From Nodosilinea sp. PGN35 (GTDB lineage: Bacteria > Cyanobacteriota > Cyanobacteriia > Phormidesmidales > Phormidesmidaceae): a stretch of 64,000 bases of DNA. The stretch is from the NCBI RefSeq assembly GCF_029109325.1, contig NZ_JAQKQJ010000010.1:186001-250000 (forward strand), written 5' to 3'. Below, in pieces: positions 43,793 through 52,303 of the stretch (position 1 is the stretch's first letter; every line of letters starts with the position of its first letter). The translations under genes were made by a program, and so were the position numbers. The notes beneath the pieces were generated by a model that saw only the letters and a program-made list of their open reading frames with translations, was not told where the DNA came from and searched no databases.

Positions 43793-45115
43793 ATGACTTC
43801 CGACTTTCCCGATCCTATTCCTTCTTATCTTCCTATCGGCTTACTGGAAGAGTCAATCACTTTATATGACGGTGAGATTCACTTTAAACAAGGTGAGAAC
43901 TCCTTTATTGCCAACGGCCAAATTAGAGTTGCATGGCTGCCTACGCCACGACTTCAATTCGAAGCAATAAATCCTCTGCCTGAACAAATCAAAAGCCTTG
44001 CTCAACGAGAAGACTTATTATTACAGCTTGTAGATGGCAAGAAAATCAGTCGTGGAATAATCACTGAGCGGAAAACTGGGAGTAGATCGACTACTTTGTC
44101 AGGAATTATTGGAGAACAAGTAGACTGGCCAACCGACGTTCCGATTAACCATGTTTTATTTATCTTGCCAAATTTCCAGAAATTGGTTGGCATGCCGATA
44201 CAGTTCTCAGATAAAACGTCATCTAATCGGCTTGAATTACGTCACTCTGGTTGGGTAATAACCCTTGATGCAGTTGAGAATCAAGATGAGGTTTTTAAGC
44301 TACTAGAGTTTCATCATGGCTTTGGAGTGACTCATTTCGGCAAGTTGGAACGAGAAGATGGAGAAGACTTCAACTTAGAAGATTTTCTTTCTATACTTGA
44401 AGCCTTGAATTGGTATAGTTCTTTCGCTATTGGCCAATGGACGGGATTTTGTCTGCCCGTTGGCTTCAGCAATTCTGGCGAAAAAATCTGGCAGTCATGG
44501 AGTCTTAGTAAGTTAGGGCCTTTTACCCGTCAGTCCTCATGGCTAGGATGGGGCAGTCGTCGAAATATTTTTGAGGAGTCTTTTTCAGGCTTTTTAGAGC
44601 TTTGGCATGATGAAAACTGGCAAGAGATTGTCAAGCTGGCAATTCATTGGTATATCGAAGCGAATTCTCAACGTGGCTCAATCGAGGGTTCAATCATTCT
44701 TTCTCAAACTGCTTTAGAACTGCTCGCTTCTGCAATTCTAGTGGAAAATAGTGATTTAATTAGCGCAGAGGAGTTTGATAAGTCACCCGCTTTCGAGAAG
44801 ATCCGAGGAGTTCTATCATGGGCCCAAATTCCTGCCGAAGTACCGAGCGATCTACCTTTACTACAGGAGAAATGGGTGGATGGAGCAAAAGCAATAACGG
44901 AAATTCGAAATAAGTTAACTCATCCAAAGAAGAAGAATAGGAAAAAATTTCTTTTGCTTTCTCGCGACATAAAGATTAATGCGTGGAAACTCAGTCTTTT
45001 GTATTTGGAACTTGTTTTGCTAAAGCTATTTAAACATCAAGGAAGATACGCCAATAGGATTAGGCGTAAGTTTGTTGGCGATACTGAACAAGTGCCTTGG
45101 ATTAGGGATGATTGA
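43793..45115 (+). CDS. Low-GC hypothetical protein with a HEPN-like R-x4-H motif
   Basis: A 440-residue protein of clearly lower GC than its neighbours. No family is recognised with confidence. N-terminal two thirds read as a beta-rich domain (IRVAWLPTPRLQFEAINPLP, GWVITLDAVENQ); the C-terminal third is helical with SIILSQTALELLASAILVEN, then ITEIRNKLTHPKKKN, where Arg372 and His377 give the R-N-x3-H (Rx4-6H) signature of HEPN ribonucleases. The overall layout (beta N-domain, HEPN end) resembles ApeA-type defence proteins, which is inference. It stands inside a toxin-antitoxin-rich island. Confidence 0.6.
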   Translation: MTSDFPDPIPSYLPIGLLEESITLYDGEIHFKQGENSFIANGQIRVAWLPTPRLQFEAINPLPEQIKSLAQREDLLLQLVDGKKISRGIITERKTGSRSTTLSGIIGEQVDWPTDVPINHVLFILPNFQKLVGMPIQFSDKTSSNRLELRHSGWVITLDAVENQDEVFKLLEFHHGFGVTHFGKLEREDGEDFNLEDFLSILEALNWYSSFAIGQWTGFCLPVGFSNSGEKIWQSWSLSKLGPFTRQSSWLGWGSRRNIFEESFSGFLELWHDENWQEIVKLAIHWYIEANSQRGSIEGSIILSQTALELLASAILVENSDLISAEEFDKSPAFEKIRGVLSWAQIPAEVPSDLPLLQEKWVDGAKAITEIRNKLTHPKKKNRKKFLLLSRDIKINAWKLSLLYLELVLLKLFKHQGRYANRIRRKFVGDTEQVPWIRDD

Positions 45116-45314
45116 AGTTTGTTGAACTCTATGGAATTAATATCTTAAAGCCGATGTCAATCTTTGAGTTATACTCAATCCTTCATGGGTTCTGTCAAAG
45201 TCTAGAATAGCTAATCGAAGATGATCATTACATCTATAGCATCTCCCAAACTCAGAGATCGAACCACGGCCCGCGATTGTTAGCAAAACCTAAAGATTAA
45301 ACAGGAGTGAAACC

Positions 45315-45656
45315 ATGCTGGGCTTCGATCGCATCACCTTCGACCCCAAAATCATGGCAGGGCAAGCCTGCATTCGCGGTATGCGCGTACCTGTCTCATT
45401 AATTTTAAATCTGGTGGCTAATGGTCAAACACCAGAAGCAATTATCGAAGACTATCCCTACCTAGAGCCTGAAGACATTCAGCAATCACTACAGTATGCT
45501 GGGCCACAAGAAGGTTTGCAGCAAGCTTTCGACAGTCAAACCATTCCCCTTCGCCAATGTGGGATGGCATCGATGCAAAATGGCGTAGCTTACCGGAGAG
45601 AGTTTCCCGACATGCTTCGAATGCGATACCTCGATTGTTGTAAAGATAACTGCTAA
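45315..45656 (+). CDS. DUF433 family antitoxin with divergent C terminus (orphan)
   Basis: A 113-residue protein. MLGFDRITFDPKIMAGQACI, RGMRVPVSLILNLVANGQTP and YLEPEDIQQSLQYA match DUF433 antitoxins. After LQYA the normal short tail is replaced by about 45 unrelated residues including a segment with GGCGTAGCTTACCGGAG, so a frameshift or repeat insertion near the 3' end is likely. The usual DUF5615 PIN-like toxin is not downstream; a Phd gene follows. AGGAG precedes the ATG. Confidence 0.75.
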   Translation: MLGFDRITFDPKIMAGQACIRGMRVPVSLILNLVANGQTPEAIIEDYPYLEPEDIQQSLQYAGPQEGLQQAFDSQTIPLRQCGMASMQNGVAYRREFPDMLRMRYLDCCKDNC

Positions 45657-45669
45657 CGGAGGCTAAGCC

Positions 45670-45897
45670 ATGCAGCAGGTAGATATTTCAGTTGCTCAAA
45701 CCCAGATCACAGAGCTTTTGCAATCGGCTCTACGAGGGGAAGAAATTATCATCACCCGTGACAATCACCCCATTCTGAAGTTAATTCAAGTTTCATCTCA
45801 ACCTAAACGACGCCAGCGAGGCAGTGCCAAAGGCCAGATTTGGATGGCGGCTGACTTCGATGAACCCCTGGAAGACTTTAAGGAGTACACAGAATGA
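45670..45897 (+). CDS. Phd/YefM-family antitoxin
   Basis: A 75-residue protein: VDISVAQTQITELLQSALRG, EEIIITRDNHPILKLI, and a C-terminal FDEPLEDFKEYTE. This is the standard short Phd/YefM antitoxin pairing with a PIN toxin. It overlaps the next gene by ATGA. GGAGG lies upstream. Confidence 0.9.
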   Translation: MQQVDISVAQTQITELLQSALRGEEIIITRDNHPILKLIQVSSQPKRRQRGSAKGQIWMAADFDEPLEDFKEYTE

Positions 45898-46277
45898 GAA
45901 TACTCCTGGATACTCATACCTTTCTTTGGTTCGTCAACGACAGCCCCGAACTTAGCACTAACGCGGCTGAGCTGCTGGAGTCAGACGTTGATCTACTGCT
46001 CAGCACTGCCAGCCTGTGGGAGATTGCCATAAAGGTCAACTTAAAAAAGTTGTCTTTGCCGGATGATTATGAGCGGTTTATTCCCCAGCAAATTGCGCTC
46101 AACGATATTGAAGTGTTGCCCATAGCCATCAATCACTTAAATGTTGTAGCTAAACTGCCTTTGCATCATCGCGATCCGTTTGATCGGTTGCTGATTGCCC
46201 AAGCTATGCAAGAGGGAATCCAGGTTGTTAGCGCCGATACAAAGTTTGATGCCTATAGCGTGGAACGCAAATGGTAA
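45894..46277 (+). CDS. PIN-domain (VapC-type) toxin
   Basis: A 127-residue protein: MRILLDTHTFLWFVND (Asp6), SLWEIAIKVNLKKL (Glu), HHRDPFDRLLIAQAMQEG (Asp) and VVSADTKFDAY (Asp). All catalytic acids are present. Cognate antitoxin is the overlapping Phd gene. Confidence 0.92.
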   Translation: MRILLDTHTFLWFVNDSPELSTNAAELLESDVDLLLSTASLWEIAIKVNLKKLSLPDDYERFIPQQIALNDIEVLPIAINHLNVVAKLPLHHRDPFDRLLIAQAMQEGIQVVSADTKFDAYSVERKW

Positions 46278-46473
46278 CCGCTTCTCAACAGGTATCGATT
46301 TTGACTTGATTTGAACGTCTGAATGCGGTACTTTACTGAGCTAAGGCTGTCTGCGTGCAGTCTGAGCTTCCCAAAAATTTGGTCTAACGCCACTGGAAGG
46401 TGCTACCAACACCAACCAGCGGCTAACCCCGTCGACTGCGTACACAGTCTCGGAGGCTAAGGTTGATTTTACC

Positions 46474-46515
46474 TGGCCGCCCTGAACTGCACATGTCTGG
46501 GGCGGCCAAATTTTT
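46474..46515 (+). terminator. Hairpin with T-run, terminator or attenuator
   Basis: TGGCCGCCC at 46474 pairs with GGGCGGCCA at 46500, followed by AATTTTTGG. It lies 40 bases before the next gene's start, so it could end the toxin transcript or attenuate the next gene. Confidence 0.55.
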
Positions 46516-46555
46516 GGGTTTCTTCCCCGTCGTTTCGTTGGAAAGGAACCCGATT

Positions 46556-46843
46556 ATGTTGTGTTTTACCCGTCAAGATCCCTGGGTTCTTCAAGAACCT
46601 AGGGATCTAAATCCCCAGCGCCTTACAAATCCTAGTGCCCAGCCGGGGCGCGAGCCGTTGCGCCATCTGGTGATTGGCTCACCGGAGGGCGTGCGAGGGG
46701 CGATTAACTACCTGCATCTGCTCCAGTATGCCGAGCAGCGGGAGTGGAGTCGGTTGGTGACAATCCCGCCGTCCGGGATTTTGATTACCCCAGAGCAGGG
46801 GGAAGTGTTTAGCTACCTACTCCGGCACAGGCAGTTAACTTAA
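46556..46843 (+). CDS. Conserved cyanobacterial small protein of unknown function
   Basis: A 95-residue protein. LRHLVIGSPEGVRGAINYLH, LLQYAEQREWSRLVTIP and ITPEQGEVFSYLLRHRQL form a compact segment that I recall in many cyanobacterial genomes, without known role. ATG at 46556 is preferred because AAGGAA lies upstream; the longer frame begins inside the hairpin. Confidence 0.75.
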   Translation: MLCFTRQDPWVLQEPRDLNPQRLTNPSAQPGREPLRHLVIGSPEGVRGAINYLHLLQYAEQREWSRLVTIPPSGILITPEQGEVFSYLLRHRQLT

Positions 46844-46861
46844 GGCGATCTAAGGGGTTAA

Positions 46862-46923
46862 GGGGTCAGGTGCCTTCTACAACCATGACAGTTATCTGTC
46901 GCAGCACCAAAGGTACCTGACCC
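46862..46923. repeat. 62-bp inverted-repeat element GGGTCAGGTGCCTT...AAGGTACCTGACCC
   Basis: The outer 14 bases are complementary with one mismatch. It has no coding capacity. Interior ATGACAGTTATCTGTC is a second small palindrome. Confidence 0.75.
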
Positions 46924-47072
46924 TGATGCAAAAACATCGAATGTAGAACCCAACAGAGACAGCTCCGCCCCCTGCTACTTTTCACAAAAATGGGCGATCG
47001 CATCGACTGCCGGATTTAAGCGTCGCCAGGTTTACTCAACAGGGGTAAAGATGGGGAACCTATGCGATCGCC

Positions 47073-48332
47073 CTAATCCGTAAACTTCAGCCGGTGGCGA
47101 AAGTTGGCCACCGACTCCACCATGCCCAGGGCAATAAAATTTGTCAGCAGCGCCGATCGCCCGTAGCTCAGCCAGGGCAGCGGAATGCCGGTGATCGGTG
47201 CCAAACCCATGGTCATGCCAATGTTGATCACCACCTGAAACATAATCATCGCCAGCACCCCAATCACCAGCAGGGAGCCAAAATCGTCCTTAGCGTTTTG
47301 GGCAATAATCACCAGCCGAAAGCAGATCAGCCAGTAGACGGCAATCACCACCATCGACCCCACAAAGCCCCACTCTTCGCCAATGGCCGAAAAGATAAAG
47401 TCAGTGTGCTGCTCAGGAATAAAGCTCAGCTGGGTTTGGGTGCCCTGGCCCAGCCCCTGGCCCCAGAGCTTGCCCGCCCCAATGGCAATGCGCGACTGAA
47501 TTAAGTGATAGCCCCCTCCCAGCGGGTCTTTGTCGGGGTCAAGGAAGAGAATGAGGCGATCCTTTTGGTAGTCTTCTAGCAGGCTCCACATCACATCGCC
47601 CAGCTTACCCGACACCAGATTGACCGCCGTCGCCAGCACGGTACAAAACCATCGCCAGGGCAGGGTAAACCAGGCGATCAGCCCCATGGCAATGCTCCAC
47701 ACCAGCCAGCCCGGCAGCAGCAGGTGAAACAAAATTGCTGCCACCAGCGGCGACACAAACAACACCAGCCAGCCGGGGTTGCAGTTGGCCCAGTAGAGCA
47801 TCGCCAGGGTAATCACGCCAAACACCAGCGACGTGCCCAGGTCGGGCTGAATAAACACCAGCACCCAGGGCACAACGGTCACCCCCACCGCCGTGAGCAC
47901 CCCCCACAGGGTAGAGGCATCGCGGCGGCTGAGCATGGCCGCCAGCGTGACGATCATGCCGATCTTGGCAAACTCCGAGGGCTGCACGTGAAAGCCGCCA
48001 ATGCTAATCCACCGCTGGGCACCCAGCCCTACGGTGCCAATAAAAATCACCGCCAGCAGCAGCAAGTTGATCACGGCGTAGATAATCCACTGCCAGTTGA
48101 GCAGGTTTTCGTAGCGGGTGCGGGCAATCCACAGGGCCAGCACCAGGCCAATGGCACCCAGAATGGCGTGGTTGAGCCCGTAGGCCACGGTGTCGGTATT
48201 TTGCTGAGTGCTGTAAATGACAACGGCCCCAAAGATAGTCAGCGCCACGGGCAGCCCAAACAGCACCCAGTCAACGCCCTGCCAGCCCACCGCCAGCGAT
48301 CGCCACTGCTTTTGCGCGTCGGTTAAAAACAT
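47073..48332 (-). CDS. rodA: Rod-shape peptidoglycan polymerase RodA (SEDS family)
   Basis: A 419-residue, ten-helix SEDS protein. GAQRWISIGGFHVQPSEFAK with the conserved Asp-Glu neighbourhood, FIQPDLGTSLVF, DPLGGGYHLIQSRIAIGAG, QTQLSFIPEQHTDFIFSAIG and ITGIPLPWLSYGRSAL are typical for RodA. It works with a class B PBP in cell elongation. An FtsW paralogue would lack the long cytosolic loop seen at VSGKLGDVMW. Downstream is gene-poor. Confidence 0.94.
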   Translation of the reverse strand: MFLTDAQKQWRSLAVGWQGVDWVLFGLPVALTIFGAVVIYSTQQNTDTVAYGLNHAILGAIGLVLALWIARTRYENLLNWQWIIYAVINLLLLAVIFIGTVGLGAQRWISIGGFHVQPSEFAKIGMIVTLAAMLSRRDASTLWGVLTAVGVTVVPWVLVFIQPDLGTSLVFGVITLAMLYWANCNPGWLVLFVSPLVAAILFHLLLPGWLVWSIAMGLIAWFTLPWRWFCTVLATAVNLVSGKLGDVMWSLLEDYQKDRLILFLDPDKDPLGGGYHLIQSRIAIGAGKLWGQGLGQGTQTQLSFIPEQHTDFIFSAIGEEWGFVGSMVVIAVYWLICFRLVIIAQNAKDDFGSLLVIGVLAMIMFQVVINIGMTMGLAPITGIPLPWLSYGRSALLTNFIALGMVESVANFRHRLKFTD

Positions 48333-48387
48333 CGCCGTTGCCTACCAGTTCACTCGATTGATTATGACAAGAACAAGCGTTAGACGG

Positions 48388-48455
48388 TGCAGGGTTCAAG
48401 GTGCAGCAGACAGCCTTAAACCCTACACCCTATACCTCAAACCCCATATCCCGAT
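48388..48455. repeat. Heptamer repeat tract between rodA and mrp
   Basis: GGTGCAGGGTTCAAGGTGCA followed by complementary ACCCTACACCCTATACC units in 7-bp phase. It lies between two co-directional genes. Confidence 0.75.
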
Positions 48456-49520
48456 CTAGGACGCCAGCGCCGCCACCGAGACCCTGGCCGCCACCTGCTG
48501 GGCCATAGCCCGCAGCGCCTTAGCGCTTTCTGAGTCAGGGTGCTGCACCACCATCGGTATGCCCGCATCGCCACCCTCGCGCACCGCCATTTCCAGGGGA
48601 ATGCAGCCCAGCACCGGCAGGCCCAGCTCGCTCGACAGCAGCTCGCCGCCGCCGGAGCCAAAAATGTCGTAGCGCTTCTCGGGCGCGTCGGGGGGAATAA
48701 ACACGCTCATATTCTCAACAATGCCCAGCACCGGCACTTGCAGCTGCTGAAACATCTTCAGCCCCCGCCGGGCGTCAGAGATCGCCACCGCCTGCGGGGT
48801 TGAGACAATTACCGCCCCGGCCATGGGCACCGCCTGGGCCAGGGTGAGCTGGGCGTCGCCTGTGCCGGGGGGCAAATCCACAATCAAATAGTCCAGCTCG
48901 CCCCACTCCACCTGGTAGAGAAATTGACGAATAATGCCGTTGAGCATGGGGCCGCGCCAGATCACCGGCTGGTCGCGATCGATCAAAAAGCCCATCGACA
49001 CCAGCTTGACGCCGTGGTTGAAGGCCGGTTCCAGCACTTCCCCCTGTTTTACCACCACCTGGGCCTCGCTCAGCCCCATCATAATCGGCGCGTTGGGGCC
49101 GTAGATGTCGGCGTCGATCAGGCCCACCGCCGAGCCCATTTGGGCCAGGGAAACCGCCAGGTTGACGGCTACGGTGCTCTTGCCCACGCCCCCCTTGCCG
49201 CTGGACACCGCAATGATGTTTTTGACGCCGCCAATGCCGGTGCGATCGGGCAGGGCCTTTTGCTGGGGGGTTTCGGCAGTCACCTCGACGTTGACCACCT
49301 CAACTCCAGGCAGGGCGCGCACGGCCTTCTGGCAGTCTTCGACAATGAACTCCCGCAGGGGACAGGCGGGGGTAGTCAGCACCAGGGTGAAGCTGACGGT
49401 GCCGTCTGCGATCGCCACGTTGCGAATCATATTGAGATCCACCAGGCTCTTTTGCAGCTCTGGGTCTTGCACCGGGCGCAGCACGTCTAGTACAGAAGCT
49501 TCGGAGAGGGTTAGGCTCAT
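48456..49520 (-). CDS. mrp: Mrp/ApbC-type Fe-S cluster carrier ATPase
   Basis: A 354-residue protein: N-terminal DUF59 (MIP18) domain (VLDVLRPVQDPELQKSLVD), deviant Walker A SSGKGGVGKSTVAVNL, LPPGTGDAQLTL and FGSGGGE. This family carries [4Fe-4S] clusters to apoproteins. ATG at 49520 (MSLTLSEAS) is preferred to 49559; both are possible. Confidence 0.94.
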   Translation of the reverse strand: MSLTLSEASVLDVLRPVQDPELQKSLVDLNMIRNVAIADGTVSFTLVLTTPACPLREFIVEDCQKAVRALPGVEVVNVEVTAETPQQKALPDRTGIGGVKNIIAVSSGKGGVGKSTVAVNLAVSLAQMGSAVGLIDADIYGPNAPIMMGLSEAQVVVKQGEVLEPAFNHGVKLVSMGFLIDRDQPVIWRGPMLNGIIRQFLYQVEWGELDYLIVDLPPGTGDAQLTLAQAVPMAGAVIVSTPQAVAISDARRGLKMFQQLQVPVLGIVENMSVFIPPDAPEKRYDIFGSGGGELLSSELGLPVLGCIPLEMAVREGGDAGIPMVVQHPDSESAKALRAMAQQVAARVSVAALAS

Positions 49521-49616
49521 GGAGTTGAGGGAGGTGGGCCAGCGAGTAAGGGACGACATCTATAAGCTAGACGGATTTAAACCACCAACGCTTGGGGACA
49601 ATTGTTGGTAATCCGT

Positions 49617-49637
49617 AGGGTGGGCATTGCCCACCGC
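49617..49637. repeat. GTAGGGTGGGCATTGCCCACC palindrome
   Basis: GGTGGGCATTGCCCACC is a perfect inverted repeat with a 1-base centre, same as the one at 2081. Confidence 0.6.
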
Positions 49638-49752
49638 TGCTCATCTCGTAGGCCACGAGATTGAACAAACCATCCCCTATCTTAAGCTGCCCTGTCCCCC
49701 CTTGAGCACAAGTGCCTAGGGTAAGTGGTGATTAAGGGGCGCTTAAAGGGCG

Positions 49753-50298
49753 CTACCACACCTGAAAGCGGGAGTTTGGCCCCTCGAGCAGATCGGGGTG
49801 CTCGGCGGCTTCGGCCAGGGCCGAGGCCACCTTGGCGGCGTAGGGGCGCAGCAGCGACCAGGCCAGCGGCGACAGCCAGCCCCGCAGGGTCACCGAGTAG
49901 GAAATTTGGGTGCCCCGCACCGTGGACTTGAGGTGGTAGGTGACGCGCTCTTCGAGACCGGGGATGGGCAGCACCCGCACGCTGATTAGCTCGTGGGGCT
50001 GCACCCGTTCCACAAAAATCTTGACGGGGATGGGGCAAATTTTGGTGAACGCCCGATAGATTAGCCCCGGCTTTGGCTTGAGGCCCTGGGGCGCGTTGGT
50101 GCTGGTCAGCAGCGGATGCCAGGAGACATCGGCCAGGTTCATGATGGTCTGCCAGAGGGTATCGACCGAGGCGGTGCTCACCGCCAGGTACGACTTCTCG
50201 AGCTGCTGCTGCACCTGTACCCAGCGGTGAATCAGGTGCAGGAGGGTCAAAAAGGGGCGGGGAAACCGCTCGACGCTAAACACGGCAACACCCTCCAT
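49753..50298 (-). CDS. SRPBCC (START/polyketide-cyclase-like) family protein
   Basis: A 181-residue protein. YLAVSTASVDTLWQTIMNLA, ISVRVLPIPGLEERVTYHLK and GTQISYSVTLRGWLSPLAWS fit the SRPBCC fold for hydrophobic-ligand binding. Ligand unknown. ATG at 50298 is chosen; a TTG at 50358 would add 20 Pro/Gln-rich residues. It is divergent from hemF. Confidence 0.75.
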   Translation of the reverse strand: MEGVAVFSVERFPRPFLTLLHLIHRWVQVQQQLEKSYLAVSTASVDTLWQTIMNLADVSWHPLLTSTNAPQGLKPKPGLIYRAFTKICPIPVKIFVERVQPHELISVRVLPIPGLEERVTYHLKSTVRGTQISYSVTLRGWLSPLAWSLLRPYAAKVASALAEAAEHPDLLEGPNSRFQVW

Positions 50299-50675
50299 CG
50301 CTAGCCAGCCGGGACGGGGCCGGAAGACTGGGGCAGGTTGGGGTTGTTGACGGGACAATCATGGTGTTATGCGGCTCAAAATCGCTGGGCTAGGCCGAGC
50401 TGTCGTTACAAGACGTTGCGTTTCTAAACATTTCTCTCAACCTGCTAGATGAGGTTGGTGTTGGGTCGGGTTTCACGGTAGCGTGAGAAAACTGGGTACC
50501 GTGAATGGTGTTGCCTCGGGTGCGACTGCCCCCCAGGGTCAGCTGTTCAAGGCTGCCATCGGGCAAAATGCAGACGGTGGCGGAGAAAAATGGATCCGCT
50601 AATCTGGTATAGGCCATTCCACAGTGTGACATATTCGACCCGGTGCCGACATAACATATTGTTTTCTCCACGCCC

Positions 50676-51716
50676 ATGACCACCACCCCTATTTCTAAGC
50701 CCGCTGCCGCTCCCACTGCGCCTCCGGCAGATTCTCGCGATCGCGTCAGCGCCATGCTGAAGCAGCTGCAAGACAGCATTTGTCAAAAACTAGAGGCCCT
50801 CGACGGCGGGGCTCAGTTTCAGCAAGACGCCTGGGAGCGGCCCGAGGGCGGCGGCGGGCGATCGCGCGTGATCAAGCAGGGCAATATCTTCGAGCAGGGC
50901 GGCGTGAACTTTTCTGAAGTGTGGGGCGACCACCTGCCGCCCTCGATCTTGGTGCAGCGGCCCGAGGCGGCGGGCCACCGCTTCTACGCCACCGGCACCT
51001 CTATGGTGCTGCACCCCCGCAACCCCTTCGTGCCCACGGTGCACCTCAACTACCGCTACTTTGAGGCGGGGCCGGTGTGGTGGTTTGGCGGCGGCATCGA
51101 CCTCACCCCCTACTACCCCTTCGACGAAGATGTGGTGCACTTTCACCAGACGCTAAGGGCCACCTGCGATCGCCACAATCCCGAGTACTACCGGGTCTTT
51201 AAGCCCTGGTGCGACGAGTACTTCTACCTCAAGCACCGGGGCGAAACCCGCGGCGTGGGCGGCATTTTCTTTGACTACCAGGACGGCCAGGGCCTGCTCT
51301 ACCGGGGCCCCGACGGCGGTAAAGCCGCCGACCAGACCAGCCAGGGCATCGGCGAACTGCCCCCCCGCAGCTGGGATGATCTGTTCAACTTTGCCCGCGA
51401 CTGCGGCAATGCCTTCCTGCCCGCCTACGTCCCCATTGTGGAGCGTCGCCACAGCACCGACTACAGCGAGCACCAGCGGCAGTTCCAGCTCTATCGCCGG
51501 GGCCGCTACGTGGAGTTCAACCTGGTGTACGACCGGGGCACGATCTTTGGCCTGCAAACCAACGGCCGCACCGAGTCGATTTTGATGTCGCTGCCGCCCC
51601 TGGTGCGCTGGGAGTACGGCTACAGCCCCGCCCCCGAGAGCCCTGAGGCGCGGCTGTACGAAGTGTTTCTCAAGCCCCAGGACTGGGTTAACTGGACGGG
51701 TAGCTCCGCCGCCTAA
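50676..51716 (+). CDS. hemF: Oxygen-dependent coproporphyrinogen III oxidase
   Basis: A 346-residue enzyme of heme and chlorophyll synthesis. [69 protein letters not shown] and [20 protein letters not shown] are the family signature blocks. It decarboxylates coproporphyrinogen III using O2. Length is normal. Confidence 0.97.
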   Translation: MTTTPISKPAAAPTAPPADSRDRVSAMLKQLQDSICQKLEALDGGAQFQQDAWERPEGGGGRSRVIKQGNIFEQGGVNFSEVWGDHLPPSILVQRPEAAGHRFYATGTSMVLHPRNPFVPTVHLNYRYFEAGPVWWFGGGIDLTPYYPFDEDVVHFHQTLRATCDRHNPEYYRVFKPWCDEYFYLKHRGETRGVGGIFFDYQDGQGLLYRGPDGGKAADQTSQGIGELPPRSWDDLFNFARDCGNAFLPAYVPIVERRHSTDYSEHQRQFQLYRRGRYVEFNLVYDRGTIFGLQTNGRTESILMSLPPLVRWEYGYSPAPESPEARLYEVFLKPQDWVNWTGSSAA

Positions 51717-51750
51717 CCCCTGTATGCCCCGCCAGATGGGGCCTTTGACC

Positions 51751-51797
51751 TAGAGCCCTGGACTGTCTGACGTAGATAGCCCAGGGCTCTAGTCTGT
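51751..51797 (+). terminator. Probable terminator after hemF
   Basis: TAGAGCCCTGG pairs perfectly with CCAGGGCTCTA across a 19-base loop, followed by GTCTGTTT. A smaller GCCCCGCC..GGGGC hairpin lies just before it. Confidence 0.65.
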
Positions 51798-52002
51798 TTA
51801 ACTTTCTTAAAAAACCCCGGAATCCACATAAATTAAAGGTTTTGGCGATCCACTTTTCTGGGGTTGCCCTTAGAATGGGGCAGTGAAATTCTGGATTGAC
51901 GGGGGTTTCAGCCATTTTGACTGCCGGGGCCGTTGTACGCGCTCTGGGGCTATCGTCAGATTGCGCTGCTATCCCAGTGTTCTTTGCCCATAGGAGACAG
52001 TT

Positions 52003-52293
52003 ATGAACAAAGCTGAACTCGTTGATAAGGTGGCTGAGAAAGCCTCTGCCGGCGACAAGTCTATGACCAAAAAAGACGTGGACTCGGTGATTACGGCCAC
52101 CATCGACGCCATCATGGAAGCCGTTGCCACAGGCGAAAAAGTCACCCTGGTAGGGTTTGGCTCCTTTGAGCGCCGTGAGCGCAAAGAGCGGGAGGGGCGC
52201 AACCCCAAAACTGGCGATACCATGGTGATTCCGGCCACCAAGGTGCCCGCCTTTTCCGCTGGCAAACTGTTCAAAGAAAAGGTGGCCAAGTAA
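52003..52293 (+). CDS. hup: DNA-binding protein HU
   Basis: A 96-residue protein: MNKAELVDKVAEKASAGDKS, VTLVGFGSFERRERKEREGR and NPKTGDTMVIPATKVPAFSA, then GKLFKEKV. All HU hallmarks, including the beta-arm proline context. AGGAGA lies before the ATG. The next gene starts 10 bases later. Confidence 0.97.
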   Translation: MNKAELVDKVAEKASAGDKSMTKKDVDSVITATIDAIMEAVATGEKVTLVGFGSFERRERKEREGRNPKTGDTMVIPATKVPAFSAGKLFKEKVAK

Positions 52294-52303
52294 CCACCCG
52301 TTG

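Noticed and set aside
46380..46470. Cobalamin or glutamine riboswitch
   Set aside because: A GCCACTGG stretch recalls the cobalamin consensus, but the other conserved blocks are missing.
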